DNA from: Gordionus sp. m RMFG-2023
Lineage: Eukaryota; Nematomorpha; Gordioida; Chordodea; Parachordodidae
Assembly: GCF_954871325.1 (NCBI RefSeq)
Contig: NC_088775.1
Span: 26,265,561 to 26,329,560 of the forward strand
Reading direction: 5' to 3'
DNA: 64,000 nucleotides
A model generated the notes under the pieces. It was not told where the DNA came from. It made no database searches and was given only the letters and a program-made list of their open reading frames with translations. Below are positions 22,567-36,800 of the stretch, piece after piece. Every line of letters begins with the position of its first letter. The first letter of the stretch is position 1. A program made the translations under genes and the position numbers.

Positions 22567-25506
22567 ATGAAGAAACAATCAGTTATTAACTCTTATTTTA
22601 AGTTAAAGTTAAACAAATGTCAAGCAACATCACCTCTACAAACTACTAGTAATACTACATCAGAAATTTCAGAAACTGTTTCTTCTCATAGTTATTATAA
22701 ATTTATATTATTATTTCATGACTTATATGATATTGATATAGGGCAATACCTATATATTATTATTTCATATATATTTATTTTATATAAGATAAGAGACAGA
22801 CATTTATTATTAATATTATCATTTTTGTATAATAATTTTAATTATTAAAATAAATATATTCACCCATATTTCAAGATATGAATGAAGCTAATAATCTAGA
22901 AAATGATCCTCTTACACTCAGGAGGAGGAAGATGGTAAATAGTTTAAAATTTAACCCAAATTTTTCTATTTATATATTTTTGACAATATCAATAGGAGTA
23001 GGAGATTATGGTGTTTCATTATTATATTTTGATTTTAAAACAAATAAAGACGAAGAAGAGACTCAATCATCTTCATCTAGCAGCTCAGTCTCTCATTGTC
23101 AAGAGGCAACTAGTAATTGATTTATAAATATAAAAATATTATATTTTTTTGTTAATCTTTAAAGATATAATGTTTATGACCTTTTTCTAGTTTTTAATAC
23201 TGAATATCTATAATTTTACTGATCAACTTTACTGATAATCTTCATCAGGGTTGGGCACTACAGTATAGCAAATACTTGTATCTTAAATATAAGATAAATT
23301 TTGTGTTTGTTCATTTTCAGCATGCCCTTCCTTCGCCCATCCTGATGACCATTATTATTTATGACCCTTTCCCTCATTACAATTTATTAATTATAATATT
23401 TTTAGTGTCAAAAAAGTCCTCTAATGGTTCAATTCAAATCTCAGGTGACCTTGGCCAGAATAAACCAAATCAAATCAAATTAAACAATTACGCGAAAAAA
23501 GATATCCATGGAAGGCAAAGATCATTTCAAAAATCATGGTATAGAGGCCGAGACTGGTTGGAGTATAGTGTAGAAGCTGTCGCTGCCTTTTGTTTTCCAT
23601 GTAGGAAATACTTGTGTAATCCAAGTGATGAATTTGGACAAACGGGATCCAGAAATTGGAAAAATGCGTTAGCTACCAAGAAGGGACTGCTAAAACACGA
23701 GAGCTCAAAAGCTCATTTAAATTCAATTACATATGGCATGATAAAAATCAAATTATAAACAAAGGTACAGAAATAACTAAAATGTTGAGAGGTGATCAAG
23801 TTAATTGGAATCAATATTATATTAAATCAATATTTGATTTGATGCTATATCTTAGCATACAAGAGCTATCTTTCCGTGGGACTGGTTCAACAAATATTAT
23901 GGATGCTGCAAAAGATGAAAACATAATTTATTCTTCTGGGCTATTTATAGCAATGTTTTCCTACACCATCCAAAAGACCCTGAATTAAATAAAATTATGA
24001 AATTTATACCCCAAAATGCCCAGTATACATCAGCACAGATTCAAAACGAAGTAATATCCATTATGTCAGATATGGTGCTTGAACATATTTCAGACAAATA
24101 TAATAAAAGCGAGATGCCTTTTTTTTGTCTTAAGGCTGATGAGACAAAAGATGCTTCAGGTTGTGAAAACCTGAGCATAATAATTCGCTATATTTTTTCT
24201 GGAGAAATCCAAGAAAATTTAATAGGAATCATTAATTTAGAGTGTCTTTCTGATGAAAGCATTACAGATTGCATCGTAAAGCAACTTAATGATCTAAATA
24301 TTAATTCAGTTAATATAATAAGCCAGGCATATGATGGTGCAAACGTTATGTCTGGCCGAAATGGAAGAGTGCAAACACTTCTTCAAAAAAAAATTAATAA
24401 AAATGTTCCTTTTATACATTGCTTCAACCACAAGTTGCATCTTGTGGTTCAAAATTGGTATAATAATATTGTTATTATTTCTAATTTTTTTAATTTTTCA
24501 AATGCATTGTATAATTTTTTCAGGCGTTTTAAGGTATCCTGTAAATATACAGGCCACACCCTTAAGAGACTTTTAGACCAGAGGTGGACTGGTCATTTGG
24601 AAACATCTCGCATTATTTATGAGAATTTTGAGGTTATTGGTGAAGTAATATTTTACTTTCTAATAGAACTCTTAATTCAGAGGTTTCAATTCATGATTCA
24701 GTCGAAGCCTCTGGTCTTTTATCTCAATGTATTAATATAAATTACATTATATTAGCCATCATAATTTATGAGATATTAATTACAATAGATCCACTAAATA
24801 AGTATCTACAATCAGTAGGTACTAATCTAGTGGATGCTAAAAATTGTATTGATTCTACTATCAATATATTAAAAAATAAAAGAAGTGATAATTCTTTTGC
24901 TTTGATTATGATTAAGGCTGAAAAACTTTTATCAAAATTTAATCTTACTCCCCAAAAATCATAACGGGTACGTAAAACGCCTAAAAATTTCCAAGATTTT
25001 TTAGTTGATAGCAAACTAGAATTCGATTGTGAAAAAGACTCCAATTGGAGTTCTTTAAAAAGGATATATTATGAAATTATAGATAACTTTGTGGATCGTT
25101 TTTTAGACCGATTTACAGAAGATGATTTTAATCTTTTTCATCTTTTAATACATTGTTCCCCCTTGACCCTGATTATTTTTTATCAGATAAAATGGTCCCA
25201 TTAAAATCCCTGTTAAACTTAAATATGGAAACACTGCATCATGAAATGAAGATAGCAAAAGGATTGCTAGCTTCTGAAGCTAAAGAAAATCATAATTTTG
25301 AAAATATCTTACATATTATGTATAAAAAAATATATAATCATGCATTTAAAGAATTATATAAATGCTACTCAGCAGCGATAATCATTGGGATATCAACGGC
25401 TTCTTGTGAAGCCTCGTTCTCTACATTAAAGAGAGTTTTATTGAGCAGTAGAAAGTCTATGAAGGATAAACGTAAACAAAATTTATGGCGTATGAAAAAA
25501 GAATAA
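22567..25506 (+). pseudogene. hAT transposase, TTF-finger/DUF4371 type
   Basis: Multi-exon transposase. It starts MKKQSVINSYFKLKLNK, the usual opening of this family. Later pieces: SNGSIQISGDLGQNKPNQ and FQKSWYRGRDWLEYS with AAFCFPCRKYLC (TTF-type zinc finger, about 23450-23745), WNQYYIKSIFDLMLYL (23800), then a 247-residue frame (23997-24740) with FIPQNAQYTSAQIQNEV, FCLKADETKDASG (first catalytic Asp region), AYDGANVMSG and HCFNHKLHLVV. C-terminal pieces end with STASCEASFSTLKRVL (25399-25446), the dimerisation motif. Introns probably separate the early pieces. At least two or three frameshifts or stops after 24740 make it non-functional. It belongs with the right end at 25720-25790. Confidence 0.85.
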
Positions 25507-25719
25507 CGCAGAATTTATCTTTTAGTTCATTTATATTAAAATTTAAAAATAAAAATCGCCGTATTCTATTATAGTAATATTTTGTTTTGTATATGCATAT
25601 TATAGTATTATTTTGTTTTGTATATTCATATTATAGTATTATTTTGTTATTAAATTTTTAATAAAAATAGGAAAAAATTTATATGAATGCGTAATTATTT
25701 GTTTGATTTTAAAAAAATA

Positions 25720-25790
25720 GTGCCCCCCCCCCCCAAGTAAGCACTTGGCCCCCCTAAGTGAAAATTCCTGGCTACGGCCCTGTTGTAAAG
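25720..25790. repeat. right terminus of the hAT
   Basis: A run of about 14 C, then GCACTTGGCCCCCCTAAGTG, and finally CCTGGCTACGGCCCTG at 25770-25785. GC-rich ends reading CAGGGCCGTAGCCAGG inward are typical of hATs and match the style of 2509-3654 and 61090-61106. A left partner was not found. Confidence 0.65.
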
Positions 25791-27515
25791 CCATTTCAAG
25801 ACAAAAATTTTTTTAAATCGGATTCCTAAACATGTTTCCAGGATTTTTTTATATCCAAAGTATAATTTGTAGATTTTTTTTGGAATAAAACAAAAAACAT
25901 AGTAATCTTTTGAAGGAAGAATTTTTTTACAATTAAGGAATTTTTATCATATTTAATTCTTTTTATATACTTTTTTGTAAATATATGTAAAAAAATTATA
26001 TTAATGAATTTGTTTAAATTTAATTATATAAGCTTCATAAATAAGAAAGTCCATTTGTGTATAAGTGAATTACAGCTAAGCACACTCGACTTCTTAAAAG
26101 ATATTAAGAAAATGTTAAATTTAGTAGTAGGAGCACCACATTCAAATATTGATCAAAAGCAATTTTTTAAACTTTTTCATCAACTTTATTTGTGGTATTT
26201 ATTTAGTACTCTTTGAAATTTTATGAAACTTCACAATGTTTAAGATATCGAATAAACTTAGTCAGAGGTTTCTGTAGATAGAATAGGAAAATTTGTAGAG
26301 CACATTTAAACCAACTCATTACTCATGGGGTCAGCTAGGGGTAAAATGACAAATTATTTTAAGCAAGAATTTCTGAGGGCAGATATCCATAAATTATCTT
26401 AGATGGGTTTTCTGCTTAAAAATTTATTAGCTATATCTTGATAATTTATTTTTGAAATGATAATTTTAGACATAAAACCATTTTGGGTCATACAGCTGAT
26501 GTGAGTCTAGGAATAGCTGATGTGCCTTTAGCCAATACGATCTAATCATGATAGCAGACACTTCTGTCATGAGGGGGGGCATGACACAGGATCATCATTG
26601 AAATACAAAGAGCGGAAGAAAGTATGAAGATAAAGGTGAAAGGAGGGTATTCCATTTACGCCAGGGATTATTCATTTTATATGTGCCTTGTGACGCCTAA
26701 GTATTCATAATTTGTTTTAATTATATGGGTTATATTTATATTTGCCATCTTACTCCGAAGGAATTGCCATCTTACCCAGGATCACTAGCAGAAAGTAAAT
26801 TTTATTTAGTTAGCAAGTTGTAGATGAGTCCGATTTTCTCTCCTTTGATTGCACAATCTCTATTTGATTACAGTGATTTTTATTTAAATCAATTATGAAT
26901 ATTTTCAAATATTTATCTTCTCAGGTTAACGAATAATTACTAAACAAGTAATTCGCATCAAATTTATTGGTCAAATTTTATTAAAAATTATCATTCGATA
27001 TTCAATTCAAATTTTTCGAATTGAATATCGAATAAACTTTGATAGGCCTAAATTATTAAAATAATGTTATTATTTATGAATTTTATTAAATGAACAATGT
27101 TTATTTTAAAAAAATGAATATTAAAGATTTACAATATTTAAATTAAATGATTTTATTATAATATTACACAAATATTTTTCTTTGTAAATCATTATTTCTA
27201 AAAATAGGAAAAATGAAATTTTTATTAATCCAGGATAACATTATTATTAATTAATTGACTTTTCAAATTGATCGGGCAATAAAATATATATTTATTTATA
27301 ATTCTATGTGAAACATTTTGGACATCCCTTTCACCATATACTAGGTTTTGAAAATAGTAATATTTAGGTTGAGTATTATAGTATTTTTTCATTTTTAATA
27401 TTGTTCAGGACATAAAAAAAATTTTTTTTTGCATTTGAAATAGATAACAATGTAATTATGCAAACAGAATTATTCATAATTAAATTTTAACTTTTATTTC
27501 GACATATAAGAATAT
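25791..27515. other. no gene recognised
   Basis: AT-rich sequence. A 70-residue frame at 26004-26216 resembles nothing known to me. Confidence 0.35.
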
Positions 27516-28432
27516 AGTAGGAGATCGGGGTAAAACTGGTATTTTGCATTTTTGCCATAAAATTTAGAAACATAAACAAAACATATCAAATTATATATTT
27601 ATATGTAATGAAATTCATCATCTACAAAATAAAAAAAAATAGTGTAGCTCTCTACCTATAACACTTTAGGAGCTGTGATTAATTATGTGAAGTGTGCCAT
27701 TTTTGCTATTTTATTCCATACTCAGGGTGAAGTGGCTAACCCTCTCCAGCGTGCTTAAAACGTAATTGAAAATAACTATATTGTTTAATTGAACAAAATA
27801 TTGCAATTTTGACATCTAACCATTACTTTTAGTAAAAACTAATCAATACAATACCGGAATGTAAAAAATTATATCAAAAATAGCATATTTTAAATGTGCC
27901 TATTTTAGGCACATCGTACATTTCAATATTCTTCCCCTTTAATAAACTATTTATTTTGATTTTTAAACAAAAGTATCTTTTTATATATTGTAAACTTTGA
28001 TTTGTAAAAATTATCTTTATACAGTTCAAATCAGACGGAGCATTTTAACGGTTTTACCCATAGCAACTTTACCCCAAGGTGATATATATTGTTCAAATCG
28101 TTATTGCGTGACTTCTATTTATGCTATAAACTTCCGATAAATTTTATTTTATATATATGGCTTTAAGGAACATCCATACACTTTTAAATTCTGAACCATA
28201 ATATAATACGCTAAAAGCAAAAAAACTAGAGGGTGAATTTTATCATTTTTGGGTAAAAAAGGGTTTTTGGCGAAATATGCCAAACCGGGAAAGTTCAAAA
28301 GATGAACATGGGTAAGAAATTAGATATAAAAATAGATATTCATACCAAATTTAAAGTCTTTATGCTCAAAGGTTACGAAGTTATTTGCTTTAACATTGTT
28401 ATTCCGTTAATCGCTTTACCCAGATCTCCACT
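27516..28432. mobile_element. short inverted-repeat element (MITE-like)
   Basis: The left end AGTAGGAGATCGGGGTAAAA and the right end read inward AGTGGAGATCTGGGTAAAGC match with a few changes. The interior also has GGGTAAA/TTTACCC boxes (27725, 28050, 28070). No coding sequence; the superfamily is undetermined because no clear target duplication is visible. Confidence 0.5.
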
Positions 28433-28727
28433 GCAGAATTCATTTATTAAAAAAATATTTTGAAAAAGGTGGATATAGAATATTTTATATAATACTCAGC
28501 CGACCATATAATACTGTATAATTTGGTTATTCATTAATATTATAGATTTATATATTCGTCGTGGTCAGGGTTTTCAGAGTAAAAAAGTCGAGATTTAACA
28601 CACTCCAATCACCTACCATATATCCGAAATATACCACCAAAAACTTACCCATTCTAAAAAAGCGATGTAAGCATAAGGTAAATACCCGGAAATTTCCATG
28701 GAAAAATTATCTATTTTCCCTGAGAAT

Positions 28728-29102
28728 TAGAGATCTGCAAGGCTCGGGCCTAATTCTATTTAAAATAATCGGGTTCGGGCCGAGCCTAATATTTTTAAAA
28801 ATAATACGGGCCGGGTAGGGTCGGATCTTGGAAATTTTATTAAATATATCTAAATTTATCAATTTTATATTGAATTTTTTATGTAAAATAAAAATTTTTG
28901 ATTTAATTTATTGAAACTAAATGCTATATAACATATGTCTTTTATTTAAAGTAATTATAAAAATTAATTTCTATATTTAAATAAATTCGGGCCTGGCTGG
29001 GCCGGTAAATTTTTTAAAAATTCGGGCCGGGCCGGCAAAACTTTTTAAAAATGTTTCGGGTTTGGGCCGGGCTTGAAAAATTAGGCCCGATGCAGATCAC
29101 TA
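28728..29102. mobile_element. hAT-type MITE, 375 bp
   Basis: Ends TAGAGATCTGC (left) and GCAGATCACTA (right), flanked by CTGAGAAT at 28720-28727 and 29103-29110, a perfect 8-bp target duplication. Subterminal regions carry repeated GGGCCGGGCC-like boxes in an AT-rich core. The terminal TAGAG/TAGTG resembles the elements at 5592 and 61952. Confidence 0.9.
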
Positions 29103-29110
29103 CTGAGAAT

Positions 29111-29934
29111 TCCCCCTTTAGTTTTTACCAAGGCAATTATTTTTCTTGCAGTTTTTTTATCCTATTTTTTTTAATCTTCAGCCAAATTTTAAATAACTTT
29201 TTCCTAGTGGAATAATATCTGGTTAGAAAGATTATGGTCTGCTTTTGAAAAAAACACAAATCAAAGATAAATTGACTACATCTTGATAGAGTGAAAAAAT
29301 TGGTTTCAATTCGTTATAACATCTACATCATAAAATTTTTGCAGAATCTAATAAAATGGGAATAATTAATAGAGGTATATATATATATCTTTTAGTGAAT
29401 GTACTTCTGTTTCTGGGGAGGATTTTTAAATCCTCTTATATTACTCTTAATAATATACATTATTTAAATTAAGACTAATATTGTTTACATTGATTGTATT
29501 ATATATATAATATTTGAGAACTTTCTATTTATTCTTATTTTCCCGCTATATTCTCGGGAATCTGAAAAGGACTTAATTTCTCAGCAATTTTGTATCACTA
29601 ATTATGCCCAATAAAGAAATTTCGAAGTCAAGGAATTTAATTGTCTCTTTATATTGAATACCCTGTCCTTAAATTAGTTATATTTTATCTGATAACCAAT
29701 AAATGACGGGGCCATACCATATTAGCTAATTTATATCAATTTTAAAAATGATAAAAGAATCACATTAATAACTTTTTTACGAAAAATCCCATTTTTATTT
29801 TAAAAATTTTAGAAAATTAATTAGTATTTTTTTAGCCTATGATTATAAACCGGCGGTAGGAAAAAGGGGGTTTGGAGCGAAGTCTCCCACCAAAATTTTT
29901 TACGAAAATTTGAAACAATAAAATAATTTTTACA
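29111..29934. other. no gene recognised
   Basis: AT-rich sequence; nothing supported. Confidence 0.35.
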
Positions 29935-30308
29935 TTTCTACACGATAGGCTAGAATTATTTAAGGAGATTAATATAAACTCTTCAATCAGTAGTTAACAT
30001 AGAAGAGATATAATTACTTTCACACCCAGTAGCAAGGAATTGTGTGTAACACAAAATAAGAGAGAGGTTAAATCGAAATCGACCAACCGAACGCCCCTGA
30101 CCAGAAATAGGATATACATCTATAATTTTTATAATGAACTGAAAACAAATTGCAAATAAATGACTTTGATCCATATTAATTATTATTATTTTGTGTTACA
30201 CTCAATTCCTTGCTACTGGGTGTGAAAGTAATTATATCTCTTCTATAACTACTGATTGAAGAGTTTATCTTAATCTCCTTAAATAATTCTAGCCCATCGT
30301 GTAGAAAT
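29935..30308. mobile_element. foldback element, 125-bp arms
   Basis: The arms 29935-30059 and 30186-30308 are near-perfect inverted copies (for example CACACCCAGTAGCAAGGAAT and its complement). They surround a 126-bp unique loop. No coding sequence; the small minus frame at 29983-30174 is a by-product. It lies just downstream of SSRP1. Confidence 0.85.
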
Positions 30309-30835
30309 AATTTACAATTAGTTCTCTGACTTTATTCTGGCTCTTTATATAATCAGCTGTTTATTCAGTTGGCACGATCCCAGGACATGAGCAAGACCAT
30401 CAAACTCAGCAGTGCCCCGGAATGGTTTAGAGAAAAAAATTAAACTGTCTAATATGCTATGCATGATATCAACAAGACTTGAAGCCTGCATTATTGGACT
30501 TATTCTAAGCAATAAATTTTGTCCGACCAATCCTAATTTCCTTTTCAAAGATCCAAGACGGATCCAGAATAAATTTTAGAATATTTTAAATTTGTATATT
30601 ATGTTAAGTGGGTAACCCTTAGATCCCTAACTTTATCGAAGAGGTTAGATTCGGAAAAATATTGGTTCCATTGGGCATCAAACAAAGGAAAAGTTTATAG
30701 CAATATATGATGGCTCTCAATAACTAGGCACTGATTACTTTAAAAAAAAATTAAACACTGAATAAATTAATGAAAGTAACTCTCATTTCTTAATTTAATT
30801 AAACCGTAAAAATTAAACCCAAAATGTCAGAAATG
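30309..30835. other. SSRP1 3' flank
   Basis: Presumed 3' UTR and downstream DNA of SSRP1. No AATAAA was seen immediately after the stop. A 67-residue minus frame at 30345-30548 resembles no family I know. Confidence 0.35.
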
Positions 30836-33800
30836 TCAATCATCTAAAGATGATAAATCACTGCTCTTGTCGCCATCATCGTCACTTTTCGGTTTAGATT
30901 TTGTTTGTACGTTATCGGTTGTCCTGTAAAAAAACGAGAAATTAAAATAAAAAACATTATTTTATAATTTTTGCATTAAACATTTTTTTTTAAAAAAAAG
31001 TGCAGGCCGCGTTCTAGCTCGTCTTTTTTATTTTAAAAACAATTCTGAAGTTGTTATATAGTGATTTTTAGATTTTAAAAGAAAATAAGAATTAAGTACG
31101 CCTTTATGCGTATTTTAAAGATATCATCATCACTTTATTAAAATCGTATATTAAAAAAATGGTGTCTAGGAATGCTTTTCTAATAGAATTCAAAATTAAG
31201 AAGAGCTAGGACGTAACCTAAGCTTGTTCTTTTATTTGTACTTAGATGACACGTTAGCTTTTTTTGCTTGATAATTTTTCATGGGTGTAATATATTCGTC
31301 CTTTACTTTCAGCGACAATTCTTCCCATCTCTGAGTGTGAAAAATAAAGAGGAAAATATGTATATGCCAAACGCAAAAATAAGGACTTTTAATTTGTAAA
31401 ATTACCCCCCCCCCCCACCGTTTGTGAAGATGTTCGATACACCACTGATGCGTGTAATATGAATAAGTTAGTTCGGAACCTGAATTAAAAAAGGATTCTG
31501 AATTGGTTCTTAATACTTACATTAGGCGTGGATCCTACAGTTCTGGTTCTTAGAAACTAATTCTTTTTTTCGGGCTGCACCGATACACAATTTTTTCATA
31601 GATCTGATATATATCGCAAACAGTACCGATACTAATATTTACTTATTGTCATTTTAAATATATATTTTTTTAAATTATGCAATTATTAGAAATTTAAAAT
31701 AAAATTTATCAAAAAGCGTTTTAATAAGAATATTCACTAATCCCCGTTCTCAAAATCATGAAGAAGGTACTAGGCTGTGTCCTAATTCGACTTGTTTTTG
31801 ATACTTAATGTTAAACAGCTTGTGAACTAGAACACCCTGTTTTGGTTTGTTTTAAGTCGACGACTGTTTAATAATAAGTCGAACAAAGGACACATCCTTA
31901 GAACGTTTATGAAAATATCTCTAATTCTGTAAATTTGTAGGAAAAGATTTGTATTTATATGATATAAAGTAAATAATGTCTCATTTTATTATTAAAGATT
32001 ATAAATATAGTTAAATATTTTTTTTTTTCGATTTTTATTTAATATAAGTCTTTCTTAATAAAAGAAAATAGATAAATATAATTACACAAAATTGGGTATT
32101 TTTTTTTCTTATTAGTTTATTAATATACTTAACTTCTTGTATCGTCAAAAAAAAATGCAAAAAAAATGCAAAAAAATAATGATGCATTCCTTCAACTTTC
32201 TTTATGGGAGTTATAAAGATTTTGCGAGAAAGGCAAAGTTAGTTCAAAAATGTGTATAAAAATAAAAATTAAATTTTTTCTTTGCTTTATAAAATCGATA
32301 TCGGTTAAATTATAAAAAATATCAGCCGTCCAATATCGCGCCGTTCCGATAACTACATGTAATATTGCTGCTCTATTATTTTAAAAAATGTCTCCATATC
32401 TCATATTTTTAAAAATAATATAATTCAATAAAAAATAAAATTACAAAAAATATATATTAATCCCATAAATAAAATAATCCTTTATTTTCAATTTTCAAAT
32501 AATAAATAATATAAAGTATTAAAAAAAACGAAAATATAATATTTTATGTTTTAATATATTTAAAAATGTTTGAAAAATATATAATAATACTATAAAAAAA
32601 AAGAACGGAGATGGTGTGAGGCAGGGAAACTAAAATGAAAAAGGGACGTAAGTGTTGTCTAGGATAGCTCTTTGGCTAGAAGACTACCATTGAAACTGAT
32701 ATAATTAGCTTTGAGAATCGCTATGGATAATCGTTGACGAAGAAAAAAACCCTCTCGAGGTTCTTCTGAGAGTTTGCTGATTTGTGATCCTAAGTTTTTA
32801 AAAATGCTAAGGCGAGTTTGCCGAAGGTGCCAAAAGTGGTTGATATGATTGGGATGAAGCAATGATCGTTCATTATTTCTGTGTATTTAGAAGTTTTAAG
32901 TTGTTCCTTCTGGTCAAGGATGTTGATGGCGTGGGATGGGGCCAAGGGGTCAATACAGGAATAGTCCCATACCAAATGTTGGCCTCTCCTCCATGGGATT
33001 TGAGAGATCCCGTCAGGACGTTTACCGTCAGATCTAAAAAGACCCTGTAGTTCTAGAGTGGAAGGAATTTGGGCGGATTTCAGTGCATGTGGGATGATTG
33101 TATTACATTGCTTGTGTCTGATGAATCGTCCATTGCAGGAGCGACAATGTAAACTATGTCTACCCTTCGAGTCAACTGGCGAGTTGCACTCTGAGCAGAT
33201 GTGAGGGTGAGTGATGGAACAATTTAGACGAATGGGCGTGGGTAAATTCATTGTTGGATAGTTGAAGCTGAAGATTGGTCGATGGGATGGCCTCAAGAAA
33301 CTCATGTCCCGTACCATTGAGCAGGGAAGAGAATAGGGTGCGGTCGGTAGATTGCATGCTAGATAAGAGAGTTTCAACGCAGCGAGCAACCACTGATGCA
33401 TCCCAGTCTTTCTGTCTATGGGTTGTGGGGGGATGAGAATCAGCATTGATCCTTGTTTTCCAAATATCCATAGCCACGATTAAGGAAAGGTCTTCTTTAG
33501 AATTATGGGCGGTGGTTATTGGCTTTGTCAAGAGACTACTCGATATGAAAGTAGTTATTGCTAAGTCATGTGGAGATCTGATGCCAAGACCACCAAATTT
33601 GGTTGGAAGAGTTGCTTGGGCCCAAGCGGTTTCGTTGAATCTGATATTTACTATTTTTTCGGTTAAGTCCTTTATTCCTTTTTCGTAAGTTTGGAGAGGA
33701 ATAGGATATTTAAAAATTGGTGTTGACCGAAGTGCGTATCCTTGGTATAAAAAAGGAATCTTTTAGCAAAAAAAAGGACTTGTGTGTGATGGAAGAAGTG

Positions 33801-36800
33801 TAAAGATGTCCTCCAGTTTAAGGAGTATGTCGAGTGTGGAATGAAGAAAGGTGCTTATTGCCTCGTGTCTTCCTACAGGCGATCCTAGATGTGTTAATTC
33901 AACGCTTGATGTGAATTTGAAATCGTGAGTGTTGGGAGCATTAGAATTTAAATGTGAGAATTCAGATTTGCTCTGGTTAAGATAAAGTCCAATGGCTGTG
34001 CCCATTTCTTTAATTATGTTGACTGCTTTGGCGATTTCACTACAGGGACCACTCAAGATTCCATCATCAATATACCAAGCGTGGAGCGATAGAGTACATT
34101 AAATTAAATATGCTAATCGACAAGATTATGTTCAAATAGAATGAGATCCAAAGAAATTTTTATTATTTTAATGTATAGGCAGTTGCAGCCTTTTGTTTTA
34201 CACTTCTAACGCGTTCTTTCTTTTTTAATCTTTTTATAAATTCGTAGATCAATATTTTTAAATTAGTGATAAGGTCAATTTAAAAAAAAATTTCTAAGAG
34301 TAAATCGTTATTTCGTATCGAATTGTATCGGTTAAGAATAAAAGAATTGGTTGATAAATGTGCATCTCTGTATTTAATAAATCAGGAGTAAAAAAATAAA
34401 GTTGTTGCCTAAAAATATGAATATATAAATAAACCGATTTATCCGTTATATTTCTCCACGCTTCTCCGCCAATTTTAGTTATTTCAATGATCGACGCTTT
34501 AGTGTTCTCCCGCTTTAGCCTTTCGCGATTTTCTTGTAGCCATATGAAATAGGTGGGCAAACACCCTTTGGGTAGATCAGGATCTTTATCCTTGTTAGTC
34601 TTTTTTTTCTTGGAAGTTGTTTTTTCTTTATTCTTCTAGTACGTATATTATAGTATATTTATAAATTAATTATAAAATTTAAAAAAAACATATATTTTAA
34701 AATATAAATATTCAAGCATATTTGAAGAGAAAAAAATTTACTAATAATTCAAAAATGTTAAACGAATTTCATTAATTTCATATTAAGTTTGATTTTTTAT
34801 TTAAAACCATAAATCGTTGGGCAAAAAATAGTATGTTCACCAAATGATAAATTGCGTTTTGGGGATATAAGTATGAAGTGACTGCAGATTTATAATTCTA
34901 TAAAGTATCTTGTTATACACCTTCTCAAATTTTCCGATATTTAACATAACAAGTAGACAATTACTTTATAATACATCTATCTTATATTCGAATGCGATTA
35001 AATATACATAAAAAATACATTGTTTTAATTCATTTAACCAAGCGTTTAAATAAAATCTTTATCTGAAAAAAATATTTCGAGCAATTGAGAAAAACATGTA
35101 TAACCAGATTTATATTTAGAGATAAAATAAAATCCATCCCAAAAAAAGAAGAAAAAAATGTTTAGGTATTTTTATAGTAAACATTAAACGCTTCATTAAG
35201 TATTAGTGCCAATTAAAAAGATGCTATCCGTGCATCTCTAAAAAACATTACAGGGAGTGGCAAAATCTTTTAAATTTAAAAAACGAACCTTATAAAAAAA
35301 CATAGTATATATTATTTTTATAAAAATTGTAAAATTTTTTCCTCTCCCCATTCCCAATGCACATACATGATATTCTTTAACAATATTATAATGTCCTTAT
35401 TGATAAAGGATATAATGAACTAAGAAATTAACTTTAAATAGCAGCTAGAAACATAACGTTCCTAGGGGGAAACATAAATATTAAACGTTAAATTCCAGGA
35501 ATTTTTTTTATTTAATATAAGGATTTTCAAGGCCCATAAATTCCAAACTGAATAAAACCTTAGAAGATGCAGCACCTACGCTGGTAGAAGACTTTTTGGT
35601 AGAGTCCTTTTTGGTAGGGTTTGGTGTTGCCTTAGGCAACTCAACCTTAACGTCTTTTTCTTCGTCGCTATCTTCTAGAACATTATCATTTACGGTTCGT
35701 TCCATCGTTTTGATCTTTTATGAGAATCGGGACTAGAACTCTTTTTATGATATGTTTTATCCTTATTGGGGGTCTTTGACTTGGACCGAGAATCGGATAC
35801 ATGCGAGGTGACGGATTCGGCCGAGGATGATTGAGCGTTAATATCGTACCTTGCCGTGAGTGGGAGAAAAAATATTCAAATATTCTAAGTAAAAAACGAA
35901 TAAATTTATATATAAATTAAGAATAAAAAGATGAAAGAGAACAATATTTTAATTTTAAGTAAAATAATGAATATATGTTGTAGGATTAAAAGATTTTTTT
36001 TAAATCATCTTAAGGTTATATAATACGGTTTTGCTAAAAAAAAAATTATTGTAGACTTCTATCTTTAAAAAAAAATTTTTTATTATTCATGTTAATTTAA
36101 TCTTTAAATAAAAATTGACTGATAATCACATAATATTTCAAAATTTATTCTAGCAATTAATCAAGCTGTCGTGATTGACGTTATTCGAGAAAATTTTATA
36201 GTCGGTAAATGTTTAACAGGCATTTTTATTATGTAGATATTATTTTTATATAGGCGAAGTTCAACAGTATTTATTCATTAACTGGAAGATATTTGATCAT
36301 TGGGTGGGCAGTTTAAACAATTCCACATAAATGGGGAAGGGGGGGGGGAATTTACAAATGTGGGCAGGGGAGGCAAGCGGGTTAAAAAATTTAAAACAAA
36401 AAGTGGTGGGTTCATGGTATACCAAGTCTAGGAATCGTAGGGTGTCAAGGATTTAGTGCAATGGGCCCTTTGTGAAGATATACGCCAAGGGATGCTATGG
36501 GAAATCTTATACATGGAAGATCTAGTCTTAATAAAGTCAAACCAAACTAAAAATTTTATATGAATGGGTTTTAATTGCACCAGAAGCAAAGGGTCTAAAA
36601 ATCAATTTTTCCAAAACTAAAATAATGATGGAAAATAATGACAGAAAATACAATATGCTCCTGGCCATGTTGAGTTTGTTCAAAAAACTTTGGGAGGAAA
36701 TTTTATTCAGTGTGGTTTATGCGAAAATGAATTCATAAAAGTCAAAGACTTGTAAATTGTTATCAGTAATAAACTTTAACTGCAAGAGTTTCATTCACTG

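Noticed and set aside
30345-30548. 67-residue minus frame as a second host gene
   Set aside because: No recognisable family, no splice partners, and a length that occurs by chance in this DNA.
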